Positions 43,343-51,895 of a DNA stretch of 64,000 bases are shown one piece after another. The notes beneath the pieces were generated by a model, which was given only the letters and a program-made list of their open reading frames with translations, made no database searches and was not told where the DNA came from. Every line of letters begins with the position of its first letter. Position 1 is the first letter of the stretch. The stretch comes from Brevibacterium oceani (GTDB taxonomy: Bacteria; Actinomycetota; Actinomycetes; Actinomycetales; Brevibacteriaceae), in the NCBI RefSeq assembly GCF_013623835.1, contig NZ_JABKDE010000005.1, forward strand, positions 306,987 through 370,986. The letters are read 5' to 3'. Position numbers and translations under genes: made by a program.

Positions 43343-44554
43343 GTGCCCGATGAAACGATGTCGACGAACGGGTGGGGCTCGGCCCCGCGCGCCGCGTCCG
43401 GATGGGGGCTGGCCGCCTCGGCGTATGTCTTCGCCGTCGTCATGATGGGCACGACCCTGCCCACTCCGCTCTACCCGCAGTACGAGGTCGAATTCGGCTT
43501 CGGCAACGCGCAGACGACCGTGCTGTTCGCGATCTACGCGGCCGGGGTCATCGCCTCGCTCGTCCTCTTCGGACGGTTCTCCGAGGCCATCGGTCGGCGT
43601 CCCCTGCTCGCGGCCGGGGTGGTCCTGTCGGTCGCCTCGGCGGTGCTGTTCATGATCGGCAGCAGCCTGGGCCTCCTCTACACGGGCCGGGTCCTCTCGG
43701 GATTGGCCGCGGGGATCTTCACGGCCACGGGCACGGTCACGGTGCTGGAGAACGCTCCGTCCGGCCGTCACCGACTCGCGGCGTCGCTGGCCACGGCGGC
43801 GAACATGGGCGGTCTGGGACTCGGGATCCTCATGGCGGGGCTGCTCGCGCACTTCGCCCCCGGCCCCCTGTTCACTCCGTTCCTCGTCAACGCGATCACC
43901 CTCGTCATCGCCGGGTTCGCCCTGTTCATCGTCCGCGATCGGGTCCAGCCGAATCCGGCGGCCCTGCGCCTGCAGCTGCCCGGCATCCCCGCGGAGTCCA
44001 GGCGCATCTTCCTCGCCGCCTGCCCCGGCGCGATCGCGGGTTTCACGCTGTGCGGGCTCTACTCGGCGATCGCCCCGAACTTCATGGGTCAGACCCTGCA
44101 CGTCTCCTCCCCCGCGGTCACCGGCACGGTCGTCTTCCTCCTCTTCGGCGCCTCGGCGACGGCTCAGCTGATCTTCCGCGACCTCGCCGACCGGACGCTG
44201 ATCGTGCTCGGATCGACGACGATGATCATCAGCATGGCCGCCCTCGTCATCGCCCTCGAAACCGGCTCGCTCATCCTGCTCATCGTCTCCTCGCTGCTGG
44301 CCGGAATGGGGCAGGGCCTCGTGTTCATGACGGGCATGCGGGCGATCACGACCGCGACCCAGCCCGAACGACGCACCGAGGCGACCACCTCGTATTTCAT
44401 CGTCGCCTACCTCGCCATGTCGCTGCCGGCCGTCGGGGCCGGACTGCTCGCCTCGGAGATCGGTCTGGCGGGATCGACCACGGTCTTCGCCGCGGCCGTG
44501 GCGTGCGTGTGCGTGGTCGGACTGTTGGCCTCCGGGCGGTTCGCTGCGAAGTGA
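43343..44554 (+). CDS. MFS transporter, drug-efflux-like
   Basis: 403 residues from the GTG with GAAAGG upstream; an ATG at 43310 and one at 43358 are in frame. About 12 membrane segments. The loop 2-3 motif is FGRFSEAIGRRPLLAAG, and the segment 5 region RVLSGLAAGIFTATGTVTVLE is typical of the 12-helix efflux branch. TLPTPLYPQYEVEFGF after helix 1 is common in actinobacterial MFS exporters of unknown substrate. Stand-alone gene, followed by recQ after 90 bases. Confidence 0.85.
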   Translation: MPDETMSTNGWGSAPRAASGWGLAASAYVFAVVMMGTTLPTPLYPQYEVEFGFGNAQTTVLFAIYAAGVIASLVLFGRFSEAIGRRPLLAAGVVLSVASAVLFMIGSSLGLLYTGRVLSGLAAGIFTATGTVTVLENAPSGRHRLAASLATAANMGGLGLGILMAGLLAHFAPGPLFTPFLVNAITLVIAGFALFIVRDRVQPNPAALRLQLPGIPAESRRIFLAACPGAIAGFTLCGLYSAIAPNFMGQTLHVSSPAVTGTVVFLLFGASATAQLIFRDLADRTLIVLGSTTMIISMAALVIALETGSLILLIVSSLLAGMGQGLVFMTGMRAITTATQPERRTEATTSYFIVAYLAMSLPAVGAGLLASEIGLAGSTTVFAAAVACVCVVGLLASGRFAAK

Positions 44555-44646
44555 GGGGCGGGCGAGGCGCGGCTTCGGCACGACCGCGGGCCCGACGTCG
44601 GTACGGCCCAGGCGCGGCGTCAGGGTCGTGAACTAGGGTGGAGGAC

Positions 44647-46485
44647 ATGACCTCCTCCGCCACGACCTCGCCGCTCGATGTCCTCCACGATGTCTTCGGC
44701 TATGAGGAGTTCCGGGGACAGCAGGGTGCCATCGTCGACCAGGTCGTCGGCGGCGGCGACGCGGTCGTGCTCATGCCCACCGGCGGCGGCAAGTCACTGT
44801 GCTATCAGATCCCTGCCCTGGTCAGACCCGGCACGGGCATCGTCATCTCCCCTCTCATCGCGCTCATGGCCGATCAGGTCGCGGCGCTGGAGAACCTCGG
44901 AGTGCGCGCCGCCTACCTCAACTCCTCCCTCGACTTCGACGAAGCCGACCGGGTCGAAGCGCAGCTGCTCGACGGTGAACTCGACCTCCTCTACCTCGCC
45001 CCCGAACGCCTCGTGCTGTCGCGGACGATGCAGCTGCTGCAGCGGGCGCAGATCTCCCTGTTCGCGATTGACGAGGCCCACTGTGTGTCCCAGTGGGGGC
45101 ATGACTTCCGCAGCGACTACCTGGGCCTCGGGGTGCTGGCCGAACGCTTCCCCGACGTCCCGCGCATCGCTCTCACGGCCACGGCGACCCCGGCCACACA
45201 CGCCGAACTCACCGAGCGCCTCCACCTGCAGGGCGCTGAGCACTTCGTGGCGAGCTTCGATCGCCCCAACATCACCTACCGGATCGAGCCGAAGGCCTCC
45301 GCCCGGTCCCAGCTGCTCAGCTTCATCACCACCGAACATCCCGGGGATTCCGGGATCGTGTACTGCCTCTCCCGCCGCGGAGTCGACCAGCTGGCCGATG
45401 CGCTCGCGGCCCGCGGCATCACCGCCCTGCCGTACCATGCGGGACTGCCCGCCGAGGTGCGGGCGGCGAATCAGGCCCGCTTCCTCCGCGAGGACGGGAT
45501 CGTCATGGTCGCGACGATCGCCTTCGGCATGGGCATCGACAAACCCGATGTCCGCTTCGTCGCCCACCTCGACCTGCCCAGGTCGGTCGAGGGCTATTAC
45601 CAGGAGACGGGACGAGCCGGTCGTGACGGGCTGCCCGCGGACGCGTGGATGGTCTACGGCCTCGGCGATGTCGTCTCGCAGCGCCGCCTCATCGAATCCG
45701 GTGAGAGCGACCAGGCGCACAAACGGCGGTCGATGAGCCATCTCGACTCGATGCTCGCTCTGTGTGAGACCGTCGACTGCCGCCGCGTCCAGCTGCTGCG
45801 CTACTTCGACGAGGAGTCGGGCCCGTGCGGCAACTGCGATACGTGCCTGACTCCCCCGACCACGTGGGACGCCACGGTGGCCGTGCAGAAGCTGCTGTCT
45901 ACGGTCATCCGCCTTGACAGGGAACGCGGTCAGCGCTTCGGTGCTGGTCAGGTCATCGACGTGTTGCGCGGCAACGACAACGACCGCTCCCGTGCTTCCG
46001 ACCATGCGAGTCTGAGCGTGTGGGGTGTCGGCGAGGATCTGTCCGAGAGCCAGTGGAAGACCGTCGTCCGCCAGAGCCTCGCCCGCAGACTCCTCGAATC
46101 CCACGGCGACTACGGGGTGCTCGTCCTCGGTCCCGTCGCGGACCCGGTGCTGCGTGGGGAAACGACGGTGTCGATGCGTGTCGATCCCGTTCGTAAGTCC
46201 GGATCGAAAAGGGCGGGATCCTCGCGCCGAGGCGGCTCCGAGGTCACGCTCGATGCCGCAGGCACGGAGCTGTTCGAAGCGCTGCGGGCCTGGCGGGCCG
46301 AACAGGCGAAGGAACAGGGAGTGCCCGCGTACGTCGTGTTCCCCGATGCCACCCTGTACGGCATCGTCGAGGTCGGACCCTCGACGGTCGAGGAGCTCGG
46401 CCAGGTCAGCGGTGTCGGCCTGAAGAAGCTCGAGCGCTACGGTCAGGACGTGCTCGAGGTCATCGAGGCGCACTCGCGGTCGTGA
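44647..46485 (+). CDS. recQ: ATP-dependent DNA helicase RecQ
   Basis: 612 residues from the ATG with GGAGG upstream. A 3'-5' DNA helicase that unwinds recombination and fork intermediates. SF2 motifs: MPTGGGKSLCYQIP (Walker A), IDEAHCVSQWGHDFR (DEAH plus aromatic loop), LTATATP, GRAGRDGLP (motif VI). The RQC zinc site is CRRVQLLRYFDEESGPCGNCDTC and the C-terminal HRDC domain ends TVEELGQVSGVGLKKLERYG. A short basic insertion (RKSGSKRAGSSRRGG) lies before the HRDC. The stop overlaps the GTG of the AraC gene. Confidence 0.95.
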   Translation: MTSSATTSPLDVLHDVFGYEEFRGQQGAIVDQVVGGGDAVVLMPTGGGKSLCYQIPALVRPGTGIVISPLIALMADQVAALENLGVRAAYLNSSLDFDEADRVEAQLLDGELDLLYLAPERLVLSRTMQLLQRAQISLFAIDEAHCVSQWGHDFRSDYLGLGVLAERFPDVPRIALTATATPATHAELTERLHLQGAEHFVASFDRPNITYRIEPKASARSQLLSFITTEHPGDSGIVYCLSRRGVDQLADALAARGITALPYHAGLPAEVRAANQARFLREDGIVMVATIAFGMGIDKPDVRFVAHLDLPRSVEGYYQETGRAGRDGLPADAWMVYGLGDVVSQRRLIESGESDQAHKRRSMSHLDSMLALCETVDCRRVQLLRYFDEESGPCGNCDTCLTPPTTWDATVAVQKLLSTVIRLDRERGQRFGAGQVIDVLRGNDNDRSRASDHASLSVWGVGEDLSESQWKTVVRQSLARRLLESHGDYGVLVLGPVADPVLRGETTVSMRVDPVRKSGSKRAGSSRRGGSEVTLDAAGTELFEALRAWRAEQAKEQGVPAYVVFPDATLYGIVEVGPSTVEELGQVSGVGLKKLERYGQDVLEVIEAHSRS

Positions 46486-47489
46486 GCGGTCGCAGCCGGT
46501 ATTCGGTGAGCAGTGAGTCTTCGGCGCGTACGGAGAATTCTGCGCGCGACGATTCCGCCCGCAGTGACGATGCGGCGCGCGGTGCCTGGCGCGGATCGGC
46601 GCGAGCCCTCAACGGCCACACTGTCGAGCTGCCTGCCGGGGCACCGCAGCAGTTCACGATCATCGTGGAATCCCACTACGTTGCGGAACCTACCCGGTGG
46701 GAGCCGCATTCGCACCCCGCCCACGAACTCGTCTGGGTGCGTCGCGGCACGATGACCGCCCGCATCGGCAACCGCATCTTCACCACCTCCGAAGGGTTCG
46801 GACTCTGGATACCAGCAGGTCAGACCCATTCCGGTCGGCTGACCCCGGGCATCGAACTCTTCGATGCCTTCTTTTCGGCGGGATCTGCCAACCGTGGTGG
46901 CCGTAACGACCACGCCGAGCGTGATGGCGTCTCCGCCGACCGGGCCGACAGCGTTGAGGGTGGAGCACTCGACGCGGAAGCGACACCTCCACCCACCCTC
47001 CAGCCCGCCTTCGCCTCGGCGACGACGGTGGCGATGACGCCCGTGCTCCAGTCCCTGCTGATCCACCTCACCCGCACCGACCTCGACCCCGCCGCACGGT
47101 CGCGTGCGGAAGCCGTCATCTTCGACGTCCTCGAACCGACCGACAGTGAACTCGCCATCGCTGTCCCCGACGATCCGCGCATCGCCGCCATCACCGAGGC
47201 GGTCATCGACGATCCGGGCGACGAACGGACCATCGAAGACTGGGCGGCGCGGCTGCAGGTGAGTGCGCGGACGATCACGCGTGCGTTCCACTCGAGTACG
47301 GGTTTGAGCTTCGCGCGCTGGCGGCAGGCCGTGCGCATCCATCAAGCCGTCGAGCTGCTGGGGGAGGGAGTATCCGTCCTCGAAGTAGGCGAGACCCTCG
47401 GCTACACCCAGACATCGACCTTCATCGATGCCTTCCGCAGAGTCATGGGAATGACGCCAGGTGCCTTCGTCTCCCGCACCTCCCTCTAG
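46482..47489 (+). CDS. AraC-family regulator with cupin sensor
   Basis: 335 residues; the GTG overlaps the recQ stop (GTGA). An N-terminal cupin-type domain (about 55-130; EPHSHPAHELVWVRRGTMTA, IPAGQTHSGRL) would bind an effector. An acidic insertion of about 40 residues follows. The C-terminal AraC helix-turn-helix pair is complete (DWAARLQVSARTITRAFHSSTGLSFARWR, VLEVGETLGYTQTSTFIDAFRRVMGMTPGAF). It lies 263 bases before the siderophore uptake genes in the same direction; AraC proteins often activate such genes when the siderophore is bound, so this is a plausible but unproven target. Confidence 0.88.
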   Translation: MSGRSRYSVSSESSARTENSARDDSARSDDAARGAWRGSARALNGHTVELPAGAPQQFTIIVESHYVAEPTRWEPHSHPAHELVWVRRGTMTARIGNRIFTTSEGFGLWIPAGQTHSGRLTPGIELFDAFFSAGSANRGGRNDHAERDGVSADRADSVEGGALDAEATPPPTLQPAFASATTVAMTPVLQSLLIHLTRTDLDPAARSRAEAVIFDVLEPTDSELAIAVPDDPRIAAITEAVIDDPGDERTIEDWAARLQVSARTITRAFHSSTGLSFARWRQAVRIHQAVELLGEGVSVLEVGETLGYTQTSTFIDAFRRVMGMTPGAFVSRTSL

Positions 47490-47584
47490 AACACGTCCTC
47501 ATCAGCTCAGTACCCGAACCCTCATCATTCTGTCCATTTTCACGAATCATCTGTCTTCATATCTTCATTGCGGACATCCACTAG

Positions 47585-47603
47585 TGAGCTTAGACTCACC
47601 TAA
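47585..47603. promoter_or_regulatory. DtxR/IdeR-like iron box
   Basis: TGAGCTTAGACTCACCTAA matches 15 of 19 positions of the known DtxR/IdeR consensus (TTAGGTTAGGCTAACCTAA). It lies about 150 bases before the siderophore-binding lipoprotein gene. Repression by Fe(II)-DtxR under iron plenty is expected. Confidence 0.7.
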
Positions 47604-47752
47604 CGTGGCACAGGCCCGTTCGGGCTGCTCGCGCATCGTCGCCGCCACACACGGCCCGCGAACGGCGGGCACGATCACCGAAACCATCGGCGCACGCCTC
47701 TCTCATGTCGCGAGGTCGCCGCCGATCAGCTTGAGACCTGAAGGACAGTGCC

Positions 47753-48802
47753 ATGACACCACCTCGCCTGCTCACCACCATCGGAATCGGAGCTGCCGGG
47801 CTCGCTCTCCTCGCCGGCTGCGGGACCACCGCAGTGGGTGAGGAAGCCGGATCAGCCACCTCGGCGCCGGCATCCGAGAGCTGCGCTGACGACACCACGG
47901 AGACCTCGACTGACCCTGTCGAGATCACCGACGGCGTCGGCCGCACGGTCAAACTCGACAAACCAGCCGAACGTGTCGCCATCCTCGAATGGCAGGAGGT
48001 CGAGGACGCCCTCACGTTGTGCGTCAACCCGGTCGCGGTCGCCGACCCGGACGGGTATTCGACCTGGGTGAGCGCGGAGAAGCTGCCGAAGGACACCGCC
48101 AGTGCCGGCACCCGCGAGGAACCCGACCTCGACTCGATCTACAAGGCGGACCCCGACCTCATCATCGTCGAAGGCTTCAGCAAGGACGAGGAGATCCTCG
48201 ATCAGCTCGAGAAGCAGGACGTGCCTGTCATCGTCGCTCGCGGCAACAATCCCAAGGACCCCGTCGGCAACATGAAGGACGTGTTCTCCCTGGTGGCAAA
48301 GGCAACGGGACGCACAGAACGGGCAGATCAGGTGCTCAAGGAGTTTGATGAGAATGTCGAAGAGCGCAAGAAGGACGTCGCGAAGGTCGATCTCGAGACC
48401 AAGGACTTCCTCTTCTTCGACGGCTGGATCGAAGGCGGCAACCTCTCGCTGCGCCCCTACACCGACGGCGCGCTGTTCACCGAACTCGGCAAGGACCTCG
48501 GGCTTCACCCGGTTTGGAATGAGAAGGTGAACAAGTCCAACGGCACCGGAGGACTCGATGCTGACTACGGCCTCGCCCAGACCGATATCGAAGGACTCAC
48601 GGCCGTCGGCGAAGCGAACCTCTTCTACGCCAACGACGCAGCCTCGGGTTACGTCGACGAACTCGAGAAGAGCAGCATCTGGAAGAACCTGCCCGCCGCC
48701 AAAGAAGGCCGTGCCTATGAGTTCCCGAACGTCTGGGGCGCCGGTGGACCGCGCTCGACCCAGCAGGCCGTCGACGCATACGCAGACCTGCTGACGAAGT
48801 GA
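47753..48802 (+). CDS. Siderophore ABC transporter substrate-binding lipoprotein (FecB/FepB-like)
   Basis: 349 residues. The signal peptide ends in the lipobox LLAGCG. The periplasmic-binding fold of the iron-siderophore class is seen as VEITDGVGRTVKLDKPAERVAILEW, DPDLIIVEGFS and VARGNNPKDPVGNMKDVFSLVAKATGR. It captures ferric siderophores outside the membrane and delivers them to the permease encoded next. Its stop overlaps the permease start (GTGA), and the iron box lies upstream. Confidence 0.9.
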   Translation: MTPPRLLTTIGIGAAGLALLAGCGTTAVGEEAGSATSAPASESCADDTTETSTDPVEITDGVGRTVKLDKPAERVAILEWQEVEDALTLCVNPVAVADPDGYSTWVSAEKLPKDTASAGTREEPDLDSIYKADPDLIIVEGFSKDEEILDQLEKQDVPVIVARGNNPKDPVGNMKDVFSLVAKATGRTERADQVLKEFDENVEERKKDVAKVDLETKDFLFFDGWIEGGNLSLRPYTDGALFTELGKDLGLHPVWNEKVNKSNGTGGLDADYGLAQTDIEGLTAVGEANLFYANDAASGYVDELEKSSIWKNLPAAKEGRAYEFPNVWGAGGPRSTQQAVDAYADLLTK

Positions 48803-50967
48803 AGCAATCGGCGACGGGGCGGACTGCCCCGTCACCAGCCGCCTCGGCGGAGGTCCGCACCTCCCCGCGGGGTTCGGCGGCTTCGGTGACGGCGACCCTC
48901 GGTGTCACTGTCTGCCTCGTCCTCGCATTGGCGGCGGCAGCCCTGTGGCACCTTGCGCAGGGCACGTCCGGGGTCGGTCTGGGCGACATCGTTCGGGCGC
49001 TCATCGGCGAGGTGGGCCGCCTCGGCGATCCTGATTCCGGCAGTTCCGGAGCTGCCGTGCCGAGCGTCAACGGCGTTCCCGTCGCGGACATCTTCGCCGG
49101 CTCCCGCCTGCCCAGGTTGGCGGCGGGAGTCGCGGTCGGCCTGGCGCTCGGGGTGGCCGGCTGCCTGCTGCAGTCGATCACTCGCAACCCTCTGGCCTCG
49201 CCCGACACCCTGGCGGTCGCGTCGGGATCGCATTTCGCTCTCACCGTGCTGGCGGCCGCGGGACTGACCCTGCCGCTGTGGGCCTCGAGCGCGGTCGCCT
49301 CGACGGGAGGGCTCACGGCGGCACTCTGCGTGCTCGGACTCGCCGGCCGGGCGGCGACGAAGGAGACGACGCGGATCATCCTCGCCGGTTCGGCGATCGC
49401 TATGGCCCTCGAGGCCGGCACCGGGATGATGCTCCTGTTGTTCAAGGAGAACACCGTCGGCCTCTACGCTTGGGGCAGCGGTTCGCTCTCGCAGCTCAAC
49501 CTCGACGGTTCGCTGCGGGCGGCACCGGTCATCGCACTTGCCCTCGTCGCCGCGCTGCTGCTGTCCCGTCGCCTCGACGTGCTCGGGATCGGGGAGGACG
49601 CTGCGGCGAGCCTCGGCATTCCCGTGCGCATGACCCGGCTGGCGGCGGTCGTCCTCGCAGTCGTGCTCACCGCGGTCTCGGTCACGCTGGCCGGCCCGAT
49701 CGCCTTCGTCGGTCTCGGGGCACCCGTACTCACCCGGCTGCTCGCGCATGTGGTTCCCGCGTTGCACCGGCATATGCTCGCGCTCCCGGTCGCAGGACTC
49801 ATCGGCGCGCTGCTCATCATCGTCGCCGACGCATGTGTGCGGGCCGTGCTCTCACCCACCGGGGCCGCGTCGATTCCGACGGGCATCCCCACCTCGTTGC
49901 TCGGCGGAGCACTCATCGTCGTCCTGGCCATGCGGCTGCGCGATTCGGCAAGCGCCGGGCAGGCTGCCAGCGTCACCGGTCGGCTGCGCAGTTCGCGCCG
50001 GTTCGTCATCGTCCTCAGCGTCGCGACCGGGTGCCTCATCGCAGTCGTCGCCATCGGACTGCTCGCGGGAAGTCTGTGGCTGCGCCTCGGCGATGTGGCC
50101 CTGTGGCTCTCACACGACGCCCCGGCGCTCATCGACCGTGCTTTCAACGAACGTGTCCCCCGCATCCTCGCCGCCTGCCTGGCCGGTGCCGGGCTCGGGC
50201 TGGCCGGCTGCCTCGTCCAGTCGACGGTGCGCAACCCCTTGGCCGAGCCGGGGATCCTCGGCATCACGGCGGGTGCCGGCCTCGGTGGGGCGGTGGCTGT
50301 CACCCTTCTCGGCGGGTCCCGCCCGTTGCTCGTGACCGCAGCGGTCCTCGCGGGTCTCATCACTTTCGCCATCGTCGCAGGCTTGGCGTGGCGAGGTGGT
50401 TTCCGGCCCGACCGTTTCGTCCTCATCGGCATCGGCATGGGCTACGTGCTCTCCGCTGTGACGACGTTCCTCCTGCTCAGCGTGGATCCGTGGAAGACCC
50501 CGCGGCTCTTCACGTGGCTCTCGGGCACCACCTACGGCCGGGTCGACCTCGATTCTCTGCCGATCGGTCTCGTCCTTCTCGCCGCCATTCCTCTCGCATT
50601 CGTCATGGCGCGCACGCTCGATCTGCTGGCCCTCGATGATGACACGCCGAGGCTGCTCGGCGTGCGCACGGCCCGCACCCGACTCATCGCGCTGACTCTG
50701 GCTGCCGTGCTCGCTGCGGCCAGTGTCATCGCCGTCGGAGTCGTCGGCTTCGTCGGACTCATCGCTCCGCACTTCGCACGCTTCCTCGTCGGTTCCCAGC
50801 ATCGCAGGGTCATCCCCACCACGGTGCTCATCGGGGCAGTGATCGTCTGCGCGGCTGACACCATCGGGCGCACGGTCATCAGCCCGGCGCAGATCCCCGC
50901 CGGGCTGATGATCGCGCTCATCGGCGCCCCGTACTTCGTGTGGCTGCTGCGCCGATCTCGTGCATGA
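48799..50967 (+). CDS. Double-length FecCD/FhuB-type siderophore permease
   Basis: 722 residues containing two FecCD permease domains in tandem (about 25-375 and 400-722), as in FhuB. Each half has ten or so membrane helices. ADIFAGSRLPRLAAGVAVGLALGVAGCLLQSITRNPLASPDTL in the first half is mirrored by FNERVPRILAACLAGAGLGLAGCLVQSTVRNPLAEPGILG in the second, and both have a late GPIAFVGLGAP / GVVGFVGLIAP segment. A fused permease acts without dimerising. No ATPase gene follows; the ATP-binding subunit must be encoded elsewhere. Starts at a GTG overlapping the previous stop. Confidence 0.93.
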   Translation: MKQSATGRTAPSPAASAEVRTSPRGSAASVTATLGVTVCLVLALAAAALWHLAQGTSGVGLGDIVRALIGEVGRLGDPDSGSSGAAVPSVNGVPVADIFAGSRLPRLAAGVAVGLALGVAGCLLQSITRNPLASPDTLAVASGSHFALTVLAAAGLTLPLWASSAVASTGGLTAALCVLGLAGRAATKETTRIILAGSAIAMALEAGTGMMLLLFKENTVGLYAWGSGSLSQLNLDGSLRAAPVIALALVAALLLSRRLDVLGIGEDAAASLGIPVRMTRLAAVVLAVVLTAVSVTLAGPIAFVGLGAPVLTRLLAHVVPALHRHMLALPVAGLIGALLIIVADACVRAVLSPTGAASIPTGIPTSLLGGALIVVLAMRLRDSASAGQAASVTGRLRSSRRFVIVLSVATGCLIAVVAIGLLAGSLWLRLGDVALWLSHDAPALIDRAFNERVPRILAACLAGAGLGLAGCLVQSTVRNPLAEPGILGITAGAGLGGAVAVTLLGGSRPLLVTAAVLAGLITFAIVAGLAWRGGFRPDRFVLIGIGMGYVLSAVTTFLLLSVDPWKTPRLFTWLSGTTYGRVDLDSLPIGLVLLAAIPLAFVMARTLDLLALDDDTPRLLGVRTARTRLIALTLAAVLAAASVIAVGVVGFVGLIAPHFARFLVGSQHRRVIPTTVLIGAVIVCAADTIGRTVISPAQIPAGLMIALIGAPYFVWLLRRSRA

Positions 50968-50979
50968 CGGGGGTTGGGG

Positions 50980-51046
50980 TCAGTTCGCCTTCGGAGTCGG
51001 TTCCGGGCACAGCACCCGGCTCGGGGCCGCGCTCAGTTCGCCTTCG
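50980..51046. repeat. Direct repeat TCAGTTCGCCTTCG at a gene end
   Basis: Identical 14-base copies at 50980-50993 and 51033-51046. The second copy contains the stop codon and last codons of the OsmC gene (read on the - strand); the first lies downstream of it. A small CCGGG/CCCGG stem (51003-51019) sits between them and may terminate transcription. Confidence 0.6.
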
Positions 51047-51602
51047 TCACCGTCACGTCGATGGGTGTCGGCTGGGAGACGATGTCGAAGACGGGGCAGT
51101 GGGCGTCGACGGTGCGCTGCAGCTCCTGGTAGGCCTCCTCGGAGTCGGGGCCGGTGACTTTCACGGAGATGCGCACGGCAGAGAATCCGGGGCGAACATC
51201 CTCGTCGATACCGAAGATGCCTTGGACATCAAGGTCTCCCTCGGCGGTGATCTCAAGATCATCGATCGTCAATCCGCGGTTGTGAGCGTAGAGCCGATAG
51301 ACGACGACCTGGCAGGAGATGAGGGCACCGAGGACATACTCGACGGGGTTCGGCGCTGCGTCGTCACCAGCGAGCGGGGCGGGTTCGTCGACGGTGAACG
51401 TGTGCTTGCCCGCTTTGATCACCGAGGACACCGAACCCTCGGCGCGCCCCTTCGCGGTGAAGGTCAGCTGCGCGTTCTTCGCCGAGGCGGCGATGCGTTC
51501 ACCCCATCCCTGTCCTGCCGCGGTCAGTCGGGCAGCGCGGTCTTCGGCGCTGATCGGCACGGTCGTGGCCTCGGGTGTGGTGGTATCGGTGGTGGCAGTC
51601 AT
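51033..51602 (-). CDS. OsmC-family peroxiredoxin-like protein (paralogue 1)
   Basis: 189 residues. The OsmC/Ohr fold is seen with the first redox Cys in PVEYVLGALISCQVVVYRLYAH and the second in DAHCPVFDIV. Family members reduce organic hydroperoxides through this Cys pair. The N-terminal 30 residues are a Thr-rich extension. GAAGGAGGGG precedes the ATG. Convergent with the siderophore permease. Two more OsmC-type genes occur within the next 11 kb. Confidence 0.88.
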   Translation of the reverse strand: MTATTDTTTPEATTVPISAEDRAARLTAAGQGWGERIAASAKNAQLTFTAKGRAEGSVSSVIKAGKHTFTVDEPAPLAGDDAAPNPVEYVLGALISCQVVVYRLYAHNRGLTIDDLEITAEGDLDVQGIFGIDEDVRPGFSAVRISVKVTGPDSEEAYQELQRTVDAHCPVFDIVSQPTPIDVTVTKAN

Positions 51603-51895
51603 CGGGACCCCTCCTTCAGGTTGGTGCCCTCAGACTAGGAAGCCCGCGTCGTGGGGTCGGGCGTCGTCGTCGAAATTCGCCACGCGCCGACTTCTCCTCG
51701 TCATATCGAGTCACAGAAGGTCAGACGGGCTCCGTAAACAGCGATGAGGGTGGAACCGCCGGCCCGGGAAGCGTCGTGGACGGCCGACCCCTCCGGGTGT
51801 GTAATCTGACAGGGAACCCCTCCAGGCAACGTGGTGGTCGGCGAATTCACCGGCTGCCGACGATTCCCTGGACCCCGTCGAGACGAAGGTGACCG

